64,000 nucleotides of DNA from Xenorhabdus kozodoii (GTDB taxonomy: Bacteria; Pseudomonadota; Gammaproteobacteria; Enterobacterales; Enterobacteriaceae), in assembly GCF_002632875.1 (NCBI RefSeq), contig NZ_NJCX01000001.1:259485-323484 (forward strand), written 5' to 3'. The translations under genes and the position numbers were made by a program. Shown piece after piece: positions 1 to 11,927 of this stretch (positions within the stretch are counted from its first letter, which is position 1; every line of letters begins with the position of its first letter). The notes under the pieces were generated by a model. The model searched no databases. It saw only the letters and a program-made list of their open reading frames with translations, and was not told the origin of the DNA.

Positions 1-417
1 AGTCAGGGAACCTTGTTCAGTGATGATATCTTTCGGGCGGTAGCAACGGCGTAAGATGGTTTTGACTCTGGCAATCATTTCCCGTGGGCTATAAGGTTTG
101 CAGATATAATCGTCAGCCCCAATTTCTAAGCCGAGGAGCCGATCAATTTCTTCCGTTTTCGCTGTCATCATCACAATCGGGATATCTGAAAACTTGCGGA
201 TTTCCCGGCAGACCGACAACCCATCAAGACCAGGCAGCATAAGATCAAGCAAGATAATATGGGGATGGTATTTTTGAACATGAGCGATGACTTCATCACC
301 ACGTTTGAGCCATTGGGTTTGGTAATCCGCCGATTGTAGATAATCAACCAGCAGTTGCCCCAACTTGGGTTCATCTTCAACGATGAGAACAGTATATTGT
401 ATAAGAGGTGTACTCAT
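1..417 (-). CDS. baeR: BaeR response regulator, N-terminal part (gene runs off the left edge)
   Basis: DNA-binding response regulator of the BaeSR envelope-stress system, which activates mdtABC and other efflux genes. The 139 visible residues hold the whole receiver domain: acidic pair in IVEDEPKLG, phosphoacceptor Asp58 in LLDLM, Thr85 and Lys107 in CKPYS, then the start of the linker. The match to E. coli BaeR ([18 protein letters not shown]) is nearly exact. Its ATG (417-415) overlaps the baeS stop as ATGA, so the two are translationally coupled. The winged-helix output domain lies outside the window. Confidence 0.95.
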   Translation of the reverse strand, partial: MSTPLIQYTVLIVEDEPKLGQLLVDYLQSADYQTQWLKRGDEVIAHVQKYHPHIILLDLMLPGLDGLSVCREIRKFSDIPIVMMTAKTEEIDRLLGLEIGADDYICKPYSPREMIARVKTILRRCYRPKDIITEQGSLT

Positions 418-1814
418 TGTTTTTCAAGTTCAGACGATTTAGCCAACGGTAATTCCAGGTAAATTTTAATGCCACCTAAAGGTGAGCTCCCCGCGCGAAT
501 AAGCCCATCATGGGCTTCAACGATATTATAGCAAATCGCTAACCCAAGCCCTGAACCTCCGCTTGCGCGGTTACGGGACGATTCGCAACGATAAAAACGT
601 TCAAAAACATACTGACATTGTTCAGTCGTCAGTCCCGGTTCACTATCCTGCATATCCAATATCCATTTTTGCTGATCTGAATCTCCACGAATGATCACTT
701 TTCCATACTCGTTAGTGTAACGTAGGCTGTTTTCCAGCAAATTGTGAAATAATTGGGTCAGCCGATTTGGATCGGCAAAGATGACCACATTTTCTTTTAA
801 ATTAACTAAGATATCTATTTTTTTATGCACAAAGCGGCCGTGATAATTCGCCACAGAGATTTGCAGTAATTCACTGACATTAACCCGCTCTTTTCTATAG
901 GCCAGTGAGCCACGATTAGACAGGGATAATAAATGCAGATCATCAACCAGTTTTGCCAGGGTAGTCACTTCCGTGAGCAAGGAATGGAGCGTTTCCTGTG
1001 TTGGTTTGCGCACGCCATCTTGTAAGGCTTCCAACTCACCACGCAAAACAGAGAGTGGCGTGCGTAATTCATGGGAGATATCGGCCATATAATCACGGCG
1101 CATCTGTTCATTTTTTTCCAGCGTACTGGCGAGTTGGTTAAAATCTGATGCCAATTTACCTATTTCATCTTGACTGGATGGCGTGACACGCACACTGAAA
1201 TCCCCTGCCGCAAGTTTATGCGTACCTTCCACCAGCCGTTTAACGGGTCTTAGAAGACCACGGGAGAGCAGAAAAGTGACGATCAATGCCAATAAGGTGG
1301 AAAAACCGATAATTGCCCAACGGGTGAATTGCTGCTGGTGGGCGAAACTAATATCAGCCTGACGAGTAATTTTGTCGGATGTGCTGACAATGACCCAACC
1401 GACAATATTATTTTTATGGGTGACTGGCTCGCGATAACTTTCCGCCGGAATATCATTAGAATGTCCTACCAAACGATTCATATGATTATCCACGATCCAA
1501 AATTGGGGACGCCAACCATGAGACTTGGTTTTTTGATCGGGATTGTCACCCTGTTCAATCGTACGGATGATTTGAAATATCGCCCGATCATTTTGAGTCA
1601 GAAACCGCCAATTGCCATATTGCTGGTATTGTTCCGTCAATGCTTCTGCCAGCCTATTTGCCCTGGTCTGGCTATTTTGCTTGATATAGCCAATAAAACC
1701 GTGCTGGAAGCTGAGGTAAATGGCCCAATGCATTGTGACTAATACCAGCATACAGGTGGCAAAAATTGCCAGAAACAATTTACCACTGATGCCCATTCTT
1801 AGCCTAAATTTCAT
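414..1814 (-). CDS. baeS: BaeS sensor histidine kinase
   Basis: Inner-membrane sensor kinase that phosphorylates BaeR in response to envelope stress. It has 466 residues, against 467 in E. coli. The order is an N-terminal membrane helix (about 12-34), a periplasmic sensor region, a second helix (about 166-186), a HAMP domain that includes [10 protein letters not shown], the dimerisation/phosphoacceptor motif [15 protein letters not shown] with His248, an N box ([11 protein letters not shown]) and G boxes (GGSGLGLAI). It lies 26 bp after mdtC and overlaps baeR by 4 bp, so the set is one operon. All catalytic motifs are intact. Confidence 0.96.
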   Translation of the reverse strand: MKFRLRMGISGKLFLAIFATCMLVLVTMHWAIYLSFQHGFIGYIKQNSQTRANRLAEALTEQYQQYGNWRFLTQNDRAIFQIIRTIEQGDNPDQKTKSHGWRPQFWIVDNHMNRLVGHSNDIPAESYREPVTHKNNIVGWVIVSTSDKITRQADISFAHQQQFTRWAIIGFSTLLALIVTFLLSRGLLRPVKRLVEGTHKLAAGDFSVRVTPSSQDEIGKLASDFNQLASTLEKNEQMRRDYMADISHELRTPLSVLRGELEALQDGVRKPTQETLHSLLTEVTTLAKLVDDLHLLSLSNRGSLAYRKERVNVSELLQISVANYHGRFVHKKIDILVNLKENVVIFADPNRLTQLFHNLLENSLRYTNEYGKVIIRGDSDQQKWILDMQDSEPGLTTEQCQYVFERFYRCESSRNRASGGSGLGLAICYNIVEAHDGLIRAGSSPLGGIKIYLELPLAKSSELEKQ

Positions 1815-1840
1815 TTTGGTTCAGTTACCTAAATCAACGA

Positions 1841-4800
1841 TCAGAAATGGCGCTTATCAGGGATAGTCTTTATCCGAGATAGCCTTGCATAGCGAGAACG
1901 CCATTTCTCACGCAGTCGGTCAAAAAACAGATACACGACGGGGGTGGTATATAGGGTGAGAAGTTGGCTTATCACCAGGCCACCAACAATAGTGATCCCC
2001 AGCGGGAAACGTAATTCTGCACCGTCCCCATGACTCAGTACCAAAGGTAAAGCACCAAACAGGGCAGAAAGTGTCGTCATCATAATTGGACGGAATCGTA
2101 ATAAACTGGCCTGAAAAATCGCATCTTGGGCACTGAGATTACCGTTGCGTTGAGCCTCAAGGGCAAAATCCACCATGATAATGGCGTTTTTCTTGACAAT
2201 ACCAATCAACAGCATAATCCCAATCATGGCGATGAGACTAAAGGGTGTATTGAACAGTTCCAGAGCCAGCAAAGCGCCTACGCCCGCAGAAGGCAAGGTA
2301 GAAAGGATGGTCAGGGGATGAATGTAGTTCTCATAGAGTATGCCAAGCACCAGGTATACCGTGACGATGGCCGCCAGGATCACCCATAACTGGGAACGTT
2401 CACTCTCCTGAAAATCCTGTGCGGTGCCGGCGAAAGAGCTACGTACCGCCGAAGGAACGCCCAGCTCTGTGATGGTTCTTTCTATCGCACTGATTGCATC
2501 GGACAGTGTATAGCCTGGTGCCACATCAAAGGCAATGGTCGAAGAAGCTGAAAGATCCTGATGATAAACATCCAATGGTGCATTAGCAGGGTGCCATTGG
2601 GCGAAGTAGGAGAGAGGAATACGTTCCCCTTTGCTATTAATCACAAACATTTTCTCCAGCGCACTGGGATCTTGGTTATATTGCGGTGCAACTTCCATGA
2701 CCACTTTATATTGGTTTAAGGGGGCGTAAATTGTGGAAACCGGGTTCTGTCCAAAAGCATTATTGAGCAAACTATTTGCTTGCGCAACATTGATGCCTAA
2801 ACGGGCCATCACATCACGATCATAGGTAATCGCTATTTCAGCACCTTTAGCTTCATCATCTTCATCGGCGTTGACTTCCACTAACTGAGGCAATTTTTCC
2901 AGTGCTTTTTTGACAATCGGACTCCATTTACGCAGTTCATGAAGATCATCGGATAGCAAATTAAATTGATAAAGCGATTTACCTCCCTGTCCTCCCCCGG
3001 TTCTTAGATCCTGGACAGGAACTAAATATAGGCGTGCTCCCGCTTCATTAGTGAGTTGACCTCTTAAGCGGGTGATAATTTGCTGGATACTTTCTTTACG
3101 TTCTTTCAATGGCTTGAGGGAAACAAACATAAAGCCGGTATTGATACTATCGCCCCCGGTAAAACCCACAACATTATCCACGGTTGGATCATTATCGATG
3201 GCCTGCATAAAGCGCTTCATTTTTTCACGCATGGCCTGAAATGAAATTTTTTGATCAGCAACCACAAATCCCAGCATTTTTCCGGTATCTTGTTGCGGGA
3301 AAAACGTTTTTGGAATGCTGATATAGAGCCAGATATTCAGGGCGATGATGCCAACCAAGGCCAGCAACACCCAGCGAGTATGATTAAGTATCCATTTCAA
3401 TGAACGGGCATAGCCTTGCTGAATTTTCAGCAATACTTTACCGAATCCCCGCGTCTGCTTTTGCTCATTGAGGGGGACAGATTTGAGCAGATGTGCACAC
3501 ATCATTGGGGTTAAGGTCAATGATATTAGCAGTGAAATCCCGATGGCGGTGGCCAGTGTGACCGCAAAATCGCGGAACAATCTACCGAGTAATGCATCGA
3601 TCAACACGAGGGGAATAAATACTGCAACGAGTGATAAGCTCATCGCCAGCACGGTGAATCCCACTTCCCTGGTTCCCTTGAGGGCAGCTTGCATGGGTTT
3701 TAACCCCGCGTTCAGATGGCGGGAGATATTTTCCAGTACCACAATCGCATCATCGACCACAAATCCGGTGGCAATGGTTAATGCCATCAACGAAAGATTG
3801 TTGAGACTAAAACCACACAGGTACATGGCGGTAAACGTCCCAATGAGGGAGACCGGAACAGCGATCGCCGGAATCAACGTAGCTCGGCCGGAACGTAAAA
3901 ACAGGAACACGACCAGAATGACCAGGGCAACGGCAATAGCTAGCGCCCGTTTGACTTCTTGCAGGGAAGCGTGAATAGTCGGCGAGCGATCCTGGGCGAC
4001 ATTTAGCTGAATATTGGCCGGTAAAGAGGCTTGCAGGGCAGGAAATTGATCACGAATACGTTGAACGGTTGAGATAATATTTGCCCCCGTTTCACGGCGG
4101 ATAATAAGGGCAATGGCCGATTTATTTCCAGACATGCCTGCTGCGCGAATATCTTCAACCGATTTTTTGACATCGGCAACATCCTGCAACCTGACAGGCG
4201 CACCATTGTTATAGTGGACAATAAGTGAGCGGTAACTGTCCGGTGTTTTCAATTCATCGTTGGTGTGTAACTGCCAAATCTGATTATTCGAATCAACGTG
4301 GCCGGCCGGAAGCCGAACATTGGCGTTGCTGATGGCATGACTGATATCGTTAAGGGAAACACCTTGATTAAACAGTGCATTAGGATTGAGTTCAACACGT
4401 ATTGCCGGTAATGAGCTTCCGTGGACACTGACTCTGCTGACACCTTCTATCTGAGCGATCTTTTGCGCCAATCGGGTGGAAGCCAGATCATACAGTTGCC
4501 CCCCACTATAATCGTCCGAGGTGAGAGTCAAAATCATGATCGGGGGGTCTGACTGATTGGATTTATAATATGTTGGTTTGCTTGGCATGCCGGAAGGCAA
4601 CAAACTTTGGGCGGCATTGATAGCGGCCTGGACATCCCGTGCTGCGCCATTGATATCCCGATTGAGATCAAATTCCAGATAAATAGAAGACGTTCCCAAC
4701 GAGCTGGCAGAAAACATCTCTTTTACCCCGGCGATCCGGCCCAATGCGCGTTCCAGCGGGGTCGTTACGGAGGACGCCATCGTTTCTGGGGACGCGCCAG

Positions 4801-4954
4801 GCATGGAAGCCTGAACCATCATAACGGGAAAATCAACTTGTGGTAGCGGTGACACCGGCAGCAAGACAAAACTGAGCGCACCACACAGAGTGATAGCTAA
4901 ACTCAGCAATATTGTGGCAACTGGCCGCCGGATAAATAGGGCGAAGAATTTCAC
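1841..4954 (-). CDS. mdtC: MdtC, RND multidrug efflux subunit
   Basis: One of the two inner-membrane RND pump proteins of the MdtABC-TolC tripartite exporter, which uses proton motive force to expel bile salts, novobiocin and similar compounds. It has 1037 residues (E. coli about 1025), opening with [20 protein letters not shown]. It shows 12 predicted membrane helices, two large periplasmic loops and the helix-4 proton-relay motif [17 protein letters not shown]. The start overlaps the mdtB stop (ATGA), which favours equal synthesis of the two subunits of the heteromultimer. No mdtD follows, unlike the E. coli operon. Confidence 0.96.
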   Translation of the reverse strand: MKFFALFIRRPVATILLSLAITLCGALSFVLLPVSPLPQVDFPVMMVQASMPGASPETMASSVTTPLERALGRIAGVKEMFSASSLGTSSIYLEFDLNRDINGAARDVQAAINAAQSLLPSGMPSKPTYYKSNQSDPPIMILTLTSDDYSGGQLYDLASTRLAQKIAQIEGVSRVSVHGSSLPAIRVELNPNALFNQGVSLNDISHAISNANVRLPAGHVDSNNQIWQLHTNDELKTPDSYRSLIVHYNNGAPVRLQDVADVKKSVEDIRAAGMSGNKSAIALIIRRETGANIISTVQRIRDQFPALQASLPANIQLNVAQDRSPTIHASLQEVKRALAIAVALVILVVFLFLRSGRATLIPAIAVPVSLIGTFTAMYLCGFSLNNLSLMALTIATGFVVDDAIVVLENISRHLNAGLKPMQAALKGTREVGFTVLAMSLSLVAVFIPLVLIDALLGRLFRDFAVTLATAIGISLLISLTLTPMMCAHLLKSVPLNEQKQTRGFGKVLLKIQQGYARSLKWILNHTRWVLLALVGIIALNIWLYISIPKTFFPQQDTGKMLGFVVADQKISFQAMREKMKRFMQAIDNDPTVDNVVGFTGGDSINTGFMFVSLKPLKERKESIQQIITRLRGQLTNEAGARLYLVPVQDLRTGGGQGGKSLYQFNLLSDDLHELRKWSPIVKKALEKLPQLVEVNADEDDEAKGAEIAITYDRDVMARLGINVAQANSLLNNAFGQNPVSTIYAPLNQYKVVMEVAPQYNQDPSALEKMFVINSKGERIPLSYFAQWHPANAPLDVYHQDLSASSTIAFDVAPGYTLSDAISAIERTITELGVPSAVRSSFAGTAQDFQESERSQLWVILAAIVTVYLVLGILYENYIHPLTILSTLPSAGVGALLALELFNTPFSLIAMIGIMLLIGIVKKNAIIMVDFALEAQRNGNLSAQDAIFQASLLRFRPIMMTTLSALFGALPLVLSHGDGAELRFPLGITIVGGLVISQLLTLYTTPVVYLFFDRLREKWRSRYARLSRIKTIPDKRHF

Positions 4955-7900
4955 AGCGGCTCCTGATGATTAACTGAGGCTTTATCCTGCCTGATTTGAT
5001 TATCTTTCTTATTATTTCGACAATAGTGTGCTAACCGATCAAAGAGCAGATAAATCACGGGAGTTGTGAACAAGGTTAAGATTTGGCTCATGATCAAGCC
5101 TCCCACCATACTGACACCTAAAGGACGGCGCAGCTCTGCCCCTATACCGGTGCTTAACATCAGGGGCAATGCGCCCAATAGTGCTGCCATTGTTGTCATC
5201 AATATTGGCCTGAAACGTAACAGACAGGCTTGGTAAATAGCCTCATAGGGGGACATGCCTTTTTCCCGCTCTGCGGCCAGGGCAAAATCGATCATCATGA
5301 TGGCATTTTTCTTCACAATACCAATCAAGAGAATGATCCCAATAACGGCGATGATATCCAGTTCATAGCCGCCGGCCATCAACGCCAACAGTGCACCAAC
5401 ACCCGCAGTCGGCAAGGTTGACAAGATTGTCACAGGGTGAATAAAACTTTCGTACAAGATCCCCAACACGATATACATAGCAACGACAGCAGCCAAAATC
5501 AGCCAAAGGGTATTACTCAGCGCATCCTGAAATGCCAGTGTTGCCCCCTGAAATTGGGTGATGATATCTTTTGGCATTTGGATCGCTTGTTCTGCATCCT
5601 TGACGGCGTTGACGGCTTGTTCAAGGGACGCCCCTTTGGCCACATTGAAGGAAAAAGTGGCAGAGGGAAATTGTTGCAGATGGTCGATAGACAAGTTCCC
5701 CAGCCGCTGTTCAACAGTTGCAATGGTATTAAGAGAAACCATCTTTCCATCACTACCGGCCAGATAAAGATGGTTTATCGCTTCCAGCCCTGGTGAGTGC
5801 TGCGTATCTTGCTCAAGAATAACGCGATACTGATTTGATTGGGTGTAAATAGTCGAAATCAGGCGTTGACCAAAAGCGTTATACAACGCGTTATCCACGG
5901 CGGCCATCGAGATCCCAAAACGGCTGGCCATATCCCTGTTCACATTGATATAAGCCACTAATCCCTGATCTTGCCAATTGTTTCCGACATCCACCAATTC
6001 TGGTTGCTGTTTCAAGGCATGTTGCAATTTGGGCGCCCAGACAGCGAGTTCATCAAGCGAAGTGGCTTGCAACGTAAACTGGTATTGTGTGCGTGATACC
6101 TGGGTATCGATGGTCAAATCTTGTGTTGGCTGCAAATACAACTTGGCGTCGGGGACTTTGGCAATCCGCGCCTGTAGGCGTGGGATCACTTCGTCAATAC
6201 GATCGTCACGCTGACTGAGAGGCTTCAACGTGATTTGCAGACGTGAATTATTCAATGTTGGATTGTTACCATCGACACCGATAAATGTTGTGACATTATC
6301 CACGGCAGGATCTTTGAGTAACAGCGCCGTGACTTGCCGCTGTTTATCTGCCATGGCATTGAATGAAATGGACTGTGGCGCTTCCAGCGTGCCCTGAATT
6401 AGTCCATTGTCCTGCAAGGGGAAAAACCCTTTTGGGATCATAATATAGAGTAGGGCGGTCAGCACCAACGTCCCGAATGCAACACCCAGTGTTATCCAGG
6501 GGTGATTTAACACCCGTTTCAGGAAGACGGCATATACCGCTATCATGCGTTCAAAGCAGCGTTCACATGCCTGTTCGAAGCGATTATGCTTAATATCGGC
6601 TTCGGGTTTCAGCATCCTTGCACACATCATTGGCGTTAGCGTCAATGAGACAACGGCAGAAATTAAAATAGCGACCGCGAGGGTAATGGCGAATTCCCGG
6701 AACAGCCGACCCACGATATCCCCCATAAACAGCAAAGGGATCAAAACGGCGATTAGTGAGAAAGTTAGGGAGATAATGGTAAAACCGATCTCTCCCGCCC
6801 CTTTTAGCGCTGCCGCCAAGGGTTTTTCTCCCCGTTCAATGTGACGGGAAATATTTTCTATCACCACAATAGCATCATCCACGACAAAGCCGGTTGCGAT
6901 GGTTAATGCCATTAAGGTGAGGTTATTGACAGAAAAGCCGCAGAAATACATCACGGCAAATGTGCCTACCAGCGAAAGCGGGACGGCAATACTTGGGATC
7001 AAGGTTGCCGTGGCGTTACGCAAAAACAGATAGATCACCATGACAACCAGTGCAATAGCCAGCAACAGTTCAAATTGAACATCCTTGACGGAATGGCGGA
7101 TTGAAACCGTACGATCTGTCAGCATTTCCATATTGACAGATTTAGGCAGGCTATTGATCAATTCTGGCAACATGACGCGGATATTATCCGTAGTCTCAAT
7201 AACATTGGCGCCAGGCTGGCGCTGAACATTGATGACAATGGCCGGTTTCTCGTTTGCCCAAGCGCCCAATTTGCTATTTTCCACGCCTTGTTCAATGGTG
7301 GCGACATCACGCAAGCGGATCGGGGCATCATTTTTATAGGCCACGATTAAATTGCGGTAATCATCGATAGACTTCATCTGATCGTTGGAGGATATCGTGA
7401 TGGATCGGGTTGGGCCATCAAAGCTGCCTTTTGCCGAATTCACGTTGGCTTTCATGATGGCAGAACGGATCACATCACTGTCTAACCCTTGTGCAGCCGC
7501 GGCCTGTGCATTCAATTTCACGCGTACAGCGGGGCGTTGCCCGCCGGCCAAGGTCACCAAACCGACACCACTCACTTGGGAAATACGCTGGGATATGCGG
7601 GTTTCCACCATATCTTGCACCTGACTCATCGGCAGGGCGTCAGAGGTGACGGCTAGCGTCAATATCGGGGGATCAGCCGGATTGACTTTGCTGTAAATGG
7701 GTGGGTAAGGCAGATCATCAGGCAATAGATTACTGGCTGAATTGATTGCTGCCTGGACATCTTGCTCAGCCACATCCAAGGGCAGTGAGAGCTGGAATAC
7801 CAGCGTGATAACAGAAGCCCCACCAGAACTTCTGGATAACATTTGCTTTAAGCCGGACATCTGACCAAACCGGCGTTCTAACGGTGCAGTTACCGCGGAG

Positions 7901-8106
7901 GTCATGACATCTGGATTGGCACCAGGATACAGGGTCACCACTTGAATTGTTGGGTAATCCACTTGCGGCAGTGCAGAAACTGGTAGCATCCGGTAACCCA
8001 TTAGCCCAGCCAGCAAGATCGCAATCATAAACAGTGTCGTGGCAACAGGACGCAAGATAAACAGGCGGGATGGCCCTCCGCCTGTCATTGGAGAATGAGA
8101 TTGCAT
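4951..8106 (-). CDS. mdtB: MdtB, RND multidrug efflux subunit
   Basis: Partner RND transporter of MdtC, with 1051 residues (E. coli 1040). It has the same architecture: RPVATTLFM at the first helix, the relay motif [19 protein letters not shown] in helix 4, and the C-terminal helices after [14 protein letters not shown]. The ATG overlaps the mdtA stop by one base (TGATG), giving coupled translation. A short variable tail ([20 protein letters not shown]) follows the last helix. mdtB and mdtC are family paralogues; the order mdtA-mdtB-mdtC and detailed similarity to the E. coli proteins fix which is which. Confidence 0.96.
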   Translation of the reverse strand: MQSHSPMTGGGPSRLFILRPVATTLFMIAILLAGLMGYRMLPVSALPQVDYPTIQVVTLYPGANPDVMTSAVTAPLERRFGQMSGLKQMLSRSSGGASVITLVFQLSLPLDVAEQDVQAAINSASNLLPDDLPYPPIYSKVNPADPPILTLAVTSDALPMSQVQDMVETRISQRISQVSGVGLVTLAGGQRPAVRVKLNAQAAAAQGLDSDVIRSAIMKANVNSAKGSFDGPTRSITISSNDQMKSIDDYRNLIVAYKNDAPIRLRDVATIEQGVENSKLGAWANEKPAIVINVQRQPGANVIETTDNIRVMLPELINSLPKSVNMEMLTDRTVSIRHSVKDVQFELLLAIALVVMVIYLFLRNATATLIPSIAVPLSLVGTFAVMYFCGFSVNNLTLMALTIATGFVVDDAIVVIENISRHIERGEKPLAAALKGAGEIGFTIISLTFSLIAVLIPLLFMGDIVGRLFREFAITLAVAILISAVVSLTLTPMMCARMLKPEADIKHNRFEQACERCFERMIAVYAVFLKRVLNHPWITLGVAFGTLVLTALLYIMIPKGFFPLQDNGLIQGTLEAPQSISFNAMADKQRQVTALLLKDPAVDNVTTFIGVDGNNPTLNNSRLQITLKPLSQRDDRIDEVIPRLQARIAKVPDAKLYLQPTQDLTIDTQVSRTQYQFTLQATSLDELAVWAPKLQHALKQQPELVDVGNNWQDQGLVAYINVNRDMASRFGISMAAVDNALYNAFGQRLISTIYTQSNQYRVILEQDTQHSPGLEAINHLYLAGSDGKMVSLNTIATVEQRLGNLSIDHLQQFPSATFSFNVAKGASLEQAVNAVKDAEQAIQMPKDIITQFQGATLAFQDALSNTLWLILAAVVAMYIVLGILYESFIHPVTILSTLPTAGVGALLALMAGGYELDIIAVIGIILLIGIVKKNAIMMIDFALAAEREKGMSPYEAIYQACLLRFRPILMTTMAALLGALPLMLSTGIGAELRRPLGVSMVGGLIMSQILTLFTTPVIYLLFDRLAHYCRNNKKDNQIRQDKASVNHQEPL

Positions 8107-9344
8107 CAGGAATTCTCCGCTTTACCGTTTGATTGCCCGGAATTTTTCTTATTTTGATCCGCGTCGAGTGTTTCAATTGCCAGGGGTTTAACAATTTCAA
8201 CCGTGGCACCTTCAGTCAGGTTGTCAATGCCATCAGTGACAACGCGTTCGCCTGCTGACAGACCACTATTGATGACCACCGATTGATTATCTTGCAAGCC
8301 GGCAATCACCTTATGTTTGCTGACCTTATTGGCTTTATCCACTTTCCAGACGAAATTACCGCTATTTCCGATTTGTAATCCAGCCGAGGGGATCACAACA
8401 ACATCGCTCAATGTATTGACTTTCATCTGGATATTGACGAATTGATTAGGGAATAACACATTATCTTGGTTATTAAACTGGGCTTTCAGCTTGATGGTGC
8501 CAGTAGTAACATCGATCAGGTTATCGATACTGGTTAATGTTCCTTGCGCCAATGGCTGCTGATTATTGCGATCCCACGCACTGACGGCCACATTTTTGTG
8601 ATCTTTTTGGGCCTTTAACACGGCAGAGATATCGTTTTCAGGCAGGGAAAACAGGACATCTATGGGGTCAACTTGCGTAATAACCACAATGGCCGTTGTT
8701 CCTCCACCCGATACGTGGTTGCCGACATCAATGCGTTTTAACCCGACGCGACCGGAAATCGGCGCAGTGATACGGCTGTATGCCAATTGCAGTTTGGCTT
8801 CATCGATATCTGCCTGATCGGCTTGTAAGCTGGCTTCACTCTGGCGAACTAAAGCGATTTGCTTATCCAAATCTTGCTGAGAGATAAGTTTACTTTTCGC
8901 CAATTGCTGAAAGCGGAGCAAATCTTGCTTAGCGTTAGCCAATGTGGCTTGATCCCTGGCATATTGTCCTTGCACTTTTGCCAGCTTGACCTTTAGGGGA
9001 CGGGGATCGATTTCCGCCAGCAGATCATCTTTTTTGACGTATTGGCCTTCATTGAAATGCAGGGCTATTAGCTGCCCTTCCACTTGGCTAGTGACCGTGA
9101 CCGTATTTGCCGCCAGAACCGTTCCTAATCCGCCTAAATAATGGGGTACAGATTTGATTTCAGCCGTCGCGACTTGCACCGGTGGTTGAACGGTGTGAGG
9201 TAAACGCTGTTTTGATCCTGAATGTTGAGAACCACCGACGGGTGAAGGCGTGTAGAAGTATTTCCACGCAAAGAAAACTGCCCCGACGATCACGGCTAGC
9301 ACCGCAGCGAATCGGAGAAAATAGGCACGGCTTTTGTTATTCAT
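8106..9344 (-). CDS. mdtA: MdtA, periplasmic membrane-fusion adaptor
   Basis: Membrane-fusion protein linking MdtBC to the outer-membrane channel TolC. It has 412 residues. A signal anchor (about 9-28) is followed by the lipoyl and barrel-sandwich half motif [19 protein letters not shown], an alpha-helical hairpin (about 130-190) and the second half motif [18 protein letters not shown] charged, low-complexity tail ends the protein. It is the first gene of mdtABC-baeSR. A BaeR-like box about 100 bp upstream fits activation of the whole operon by its own last gene product. Confidence 0.95.
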   Translation of the reverse strand: MNNKSRAYFLRFAAVLAVIVGAVFFAWKYFYTPSPVGGSQHSGSKQRLPHTVQPPVQVATAEIKSVPHYLGGLGTVLAANTVTVTSQVEGQLIALHFNEGQYVKKDDLLAEIDPRPLKVKLAKVQGQYARDQATLANAKQDLLRFQQLAKSKLISQQDLDKQIALVRQSEASLQADQADIDEAKLQLAYSRITAPISGRVGLKRIDVGNHVSGGGTTAIVVITQVDPIDVLFSLPENDISAVLKAQKDHKNVAVSAWDRNNQQPLAQGTLTSIDNLIDVTTGTIKLKAQFNNQDNVLFPNQFVNIQMKVNTLSDVVVIPSAGLQIGNSGNFVWKVDKANKVSKHKVIAGLQDNQSVVINSGLSAGERVVTDGIDNLTEGATVEIVKPLAIETLDADQNKKNSGQSNGKAENS

Positions 9345-9445
9345 TTGTTCGACATTCTCTTAATGTTGTGGCGTTAGCCAATCATGTAGCATCTTCTTCC
9401 AGACGAGATGCAAGAATATATTATTAGTGTAACCAACAAGAATTC

Positions 9446-9463
9446 GTCAATAATGAAGAAAAT
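9446..9463 (-). promoter_or_regulatory. Probable BaeR-binding box upstream of mdtA
   Basis: Read on the minus strand the site is ATTTTCTTCATTATTGAC, which agrees with the published E. coli BaeR box (TTTTTCTCCATDATTGGC) at 15 of 18 positions. It lies about 100 bp upstream of the mdtA ATG with an AT-rich, promoter-like stretch between. Position, orientation and neighbour all fit autoregulation of mdtABC-baeSR. The match was made by eye. Confidence 0.7.
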
Positions 9464-9553
9464 ATGGAGGTTATGTCAAAAAGATAATGTTTCTGGTCGT
9501 GATTTTCATGGGATTTGTGATGGGGTATCCAATGGGTCATAGGGAATTCTGTT

Positions 9554-9607
9554 ATGCAGAAACAGAATATCCTCTTTGTGGTTGATGATGAAGCACTAAG
9601 AGGATAA
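9554..9607 (+). pseudogene. Possible relic of a response-regulator start (17 codons)
   Basis: The frame ATG...TAA encodes MQKQNILFVVDDEALRG. The pattern of a hydrophobic strand followed by VDDE is the first beta strand and acidic pocket of a two-component receiver domain, here stopped after 17 codons. No further receiver motif was found downstream. It could be the stump of a deleted regulator beside the efflux operon, or chance; the similarity is short. The rest of 9345-9710 holds the mdtA control region and no other gene that I can see. Confidence 0.3.
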
Positions 9608-9710
9608 GTCAGGATAGAAAACTAATTGATGTCAAGTAAAAGTTACAGAGTGGTAAAATTTTACAGTAGTATAAAGGATAGGCTTCACTGGTCTAGCGAT
9701 GGTAGGTAAT

Positions 9711-9998
9711 ATGAAAAAATTAACAATGGTCTGCATCATGTTTTTCTTTTTATGCGGATTTACTTTGGCGTCAGACAATATTATTCCAAAAGATTTGCAA
9801 GAGTATATAGATAATGCAGAAGACTGCCAACATTTTGCCGGTGAATGGGATAGTCATTTGTCTGATGAACGCAAGAAAGAAATAGAAAATGATATTGAAC
9901 AATATTGTACGAAAGCAAAATTGTTACAGAATAAACTTAAGGAAAAATATAAAAAAGATACTCGAAAAATAGAAATAATAGAGAATTATGATATTTAA
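9711..9998 (+). CDS. Small secreted protein of unknown function
   Basis: It encodes 95 residues from the ATG at 9711, preceded by AGGTAAT; an ATG 12 bp upstream is also possible. MKKLTMVCIMFFFLCGFTLA is a typical Sec signal peptide. The mature part is about 75 residues, highly charged and helical, with two cysteines (in EDCQHF and EQYCTK) that could form a periplasmic disulphide. No catalytic motif is visible and I do not recognise the family. It stands alone between mdtA and mgtE with 200 bp of AT-rich sequence after it, and is low in GC compared with its neighbours. Confidence 0.7.
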   Translation: MKKLTMVCIMFFFLCGFTLASDNIIPKDLQEYIDNAEDCQHFAGEWDSHLSDERKKEIENDIEQYCTKAKLLQNKLKEKYKKDTRKIEIIENYDI

Positions 9999-10168
9999 TC
10001 GGGGGTGATGTTATGTTTATTTTTATCACGCTTTTTTACATAACAATTTGAATTTAAAGATATAAAACGCATCTTGAAAGGCGACTGGTATATTATTTGT
10101 CGTCACCATATGGCAGGAACATCGGGTTATAGTGTTTGGGATGACAGGATGTATTAATTCATTGAGAA

Positions 10169-10192
10169 AACGCCGATTGAATTATCGGCGTT
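10169..10192 (-). terminator. Terminator after mgtE
   Basis: The 9-bp arms AACGCCGAT and ATCGGCGTT are separated by 6 bases and followed on the minus strand by a short T run. The hairpin starts 13 bp after the mgtE stop. Confidence 0.7.
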
Positions 10193-10205
10193 ACTGTAAA
10201 CTGAA

Positions 10206-11669
10206 TTAAACCAAAAATAACGTTGCCAGCCCCAGAAAAATAAAGAACCCGCCAGTATCTGTAATGGCGGTAATCATCACACTGGAGCCGATGGCCGGAT
10301 CTCTTCCCAATTTCATCATAATAAACGGGATTAAGACGCCCATCAGCGCGGCCATCAGTAGGTTCAATGTCATTGCCATTGTCATGACTCCCCCCATGGC
10401 AAGATCGCCATAGAGCAGATAAGTGATAACCCCCATGAGCCCGCCCCAGATAATGCCGTTGATAAAAGCAACCCCAAATTCTCTTAATAGCAGATAGGAA
10501 AAACTGCCTGTCTGGATTTGATGGAGCGCGAATGCACGGACGATCATAGTAATGGTCTGGTTACCGGTATTGCCACCAATGCCGGCTACGATGGGCATCA
10601 AGGTTGCAAGGGCAACGAGTTGGGAAATGGTATGCTCAAAGAGTCCGATGACCCGTGATGCCACAAACGCAGTACACAAATTGATGGCAAGCCATGTCCA
10701 GCGGGTTTTGACGGCCTGACCGACAGGGGCAAAAACATCTTCTTCGCGGCTTAAGCCTCCCATTCGACGAATATTGGTATCCGTTTCTTCACTTAAGGTA
10801 TCAACAATATCTTCAACCGTCAGGCGTCCCATCAGGCGCCCGTTATTGTCCACCACGGCGGCAGAAATCAAGTCATAACGTTCAAATGCACTGGCGGCAT
10901 CTTCACCTTTTTGCTCTGGCAGGAAAGTCACGGTATCCGTATTCATGACTTCGGAAACTAACTTATCCGGTACGTTGATCAACAAAGTGGTGAGGAGAAG
11001 CTCTCCCTGTAGGCGGTTCTTGCGGTCAATAACAAAAATTTTATCGGTGGCTTCAGGGATCGTGCCCCTGGAACGTAAAAAACGTTGAACGGCGCTGAGT
11101 GTCACGTTGGCTCTTACTGTGACTAACTCGAAATCCATCATTTGGCCGATACTGTCTTTATGGTACTGCAAGACTTCCCGGATCCGATTGCGTTGGCTCG
11201 GCTCCAGATAGGTCAGTAAGCGGCGGGTGGTATCACGGGGAAGATGTTCTGCAATATAAGCTTGTTCATCTACGTGCAGCTTACCGATGGCGCGTAACAA
11301 CTCAACGTCCGTCATGTCCTTGATCAGGTTATCCCAAACGGGAATAGAGGCTTCTACCAACACCTCACCGCGCTGGTTATTGTCGATCAGACGCCATAAG
11401 GCAAGACGTTCATCATAAGGTAAGGCTTCCAGTATGTCGGCAATATCGGCAGCATGCAGGTTGACCAGTAACGCACTGACTTCCTCCATTTTTTCCAATA
11501 ACTGTTCGTCACTGATAGCTGAATGTTCATCAGCTTGACCCAATAGTGTATCGACAAATCGTTTATCGTGGATGAATAGGGAAAGCAGACGTTGACGAAT
11601 ATGTGCCAGTTTTTGGGAATGTTGGCTGGCAATCGTTGAATTATCAGGTGTAAAGACCGATTGTGACAT
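10206..11669 (-). CDS. mgtE: MgtE-type magnesium transporter
   Basis: Homodimeric Mg2+-gated Mg2+ channel of the inner membrane. It has 487 residues. The order is a cytosolic MgtE N domain (about 40-140) with the usual LxxLxxxDxADILE pattern, two CBS domains (about 170-300, including MGRLTVEDIVDTL) that sense intracellular Mg2+, then five membrane helices with the pore motif GIGGNTGNQTITM. E. coli K-12 lacks this gene. A TATAAT hexamer (minus strand, about 11749-11754) lies 80 bp upstream and suggests its own promoter rather than read-through from ppx-yfgG. Confidence 0.94.
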   Translation of the reverse strand: MSQSVFTPDNSTIASQHSQKLAHIRQRLLSLFIHDKRFVDTLLGQADEHSAISDEQLLEKMEEVSALLVNLHAADIADILEALPYDERLALWRLIDNNQRGEVLVEASIPVWDNLIKDMTDVELLRAIGKLHVDEQAYIAEHLPRDTTRRLLTYLEPSQRNRIREVLQYHKDSIGQMMDFELVTVRANVTLSAVQRFLRSRGTIPEATDKIFVIDRKNRLQGELLLTTLLINVPDKLVSEVMNTDTVTFLPEQKGEDAASAFERYDLISAAVVDNNGRLMGRLTVEDIVDTLSEETDTNIRRMGGLSREEDVFAPVGQAVKTRWTWLAINLCTAFVASRVIGLFEHTISQLVALATLMPIVAGIGGNTGNQTITMIVRAFALHQIQTGSFSYLLLREFGVAFINGIIWGGLMGVITYLLYGDLAMGGVMTMAMTLNLLMAALMGVLIPFIMMKLGRDPAIGSSVMITAITDTGGFFIFLGLATLFLV

Positions 11670-11780
11670 GGTGCACCTTTAAGGCAGAAAATAGGGCAAA
11701 AAACCGGCGTTAGCAATAATATTGCCATAAATTTGAGAACTATAGGGTATTATATTCTGTTTTCTGGCGAGTGAGAGATT

Positions 11781-11915
11781 TCACCGATGTTGCTGTGTTT
11801 GCTGGTGATACTCCAATGCGGCCATAAATGAATAGATAAAACGGCCAAATAAAATTAAGAAGCTGATAAACAGCACCAATTTTATCATTTGGACCGTTTT
11901 CTTGTTTTTTTTCAT
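11781..11915 (-). CDS. yfgG: YfgG-like small membrane protein (44 aa)
   Basis: A 44-residue frame starting MKKNKKTVQMIKLVLFISFL. A basic N-terminus is followed by one hydrophobic helix containing LILFGRFIYSF and a short polar tail rich in His and Gln. The ISFxxxFGRFIYS block matches what I remember of E. coli YfgG (63 aa), a small inner-membrane protein encoded beside ppk-ppx and linked to metal (nickel/cobalt) stress. It starts 12 bp after the ppx stop on the same strand, so it is probably the last gene of ppk-ppx. It is shorter than the E. coli protein at both ends. Confidence 0.8.
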   Translation of the reverse strand: MKKNKKTVQMIKLVLFISFLILFGRFIYSFMAALEYHQQTQQHR

Positions 11916-11927
11916 AATGAAATATCG

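Noticed and set aside
1329..1742. Open frame of 137 codons on the plus strand
   Set aside because: Antisense to the sensor region of baeS, whose own frame is conserved end to end.
3468..3974. Open frame of 168 codons on the plus strand
   Set aside because: It lies wholly antisense to mdtC and has the low-complexity Thr/Ala/Arg composition typical of shadow frames.
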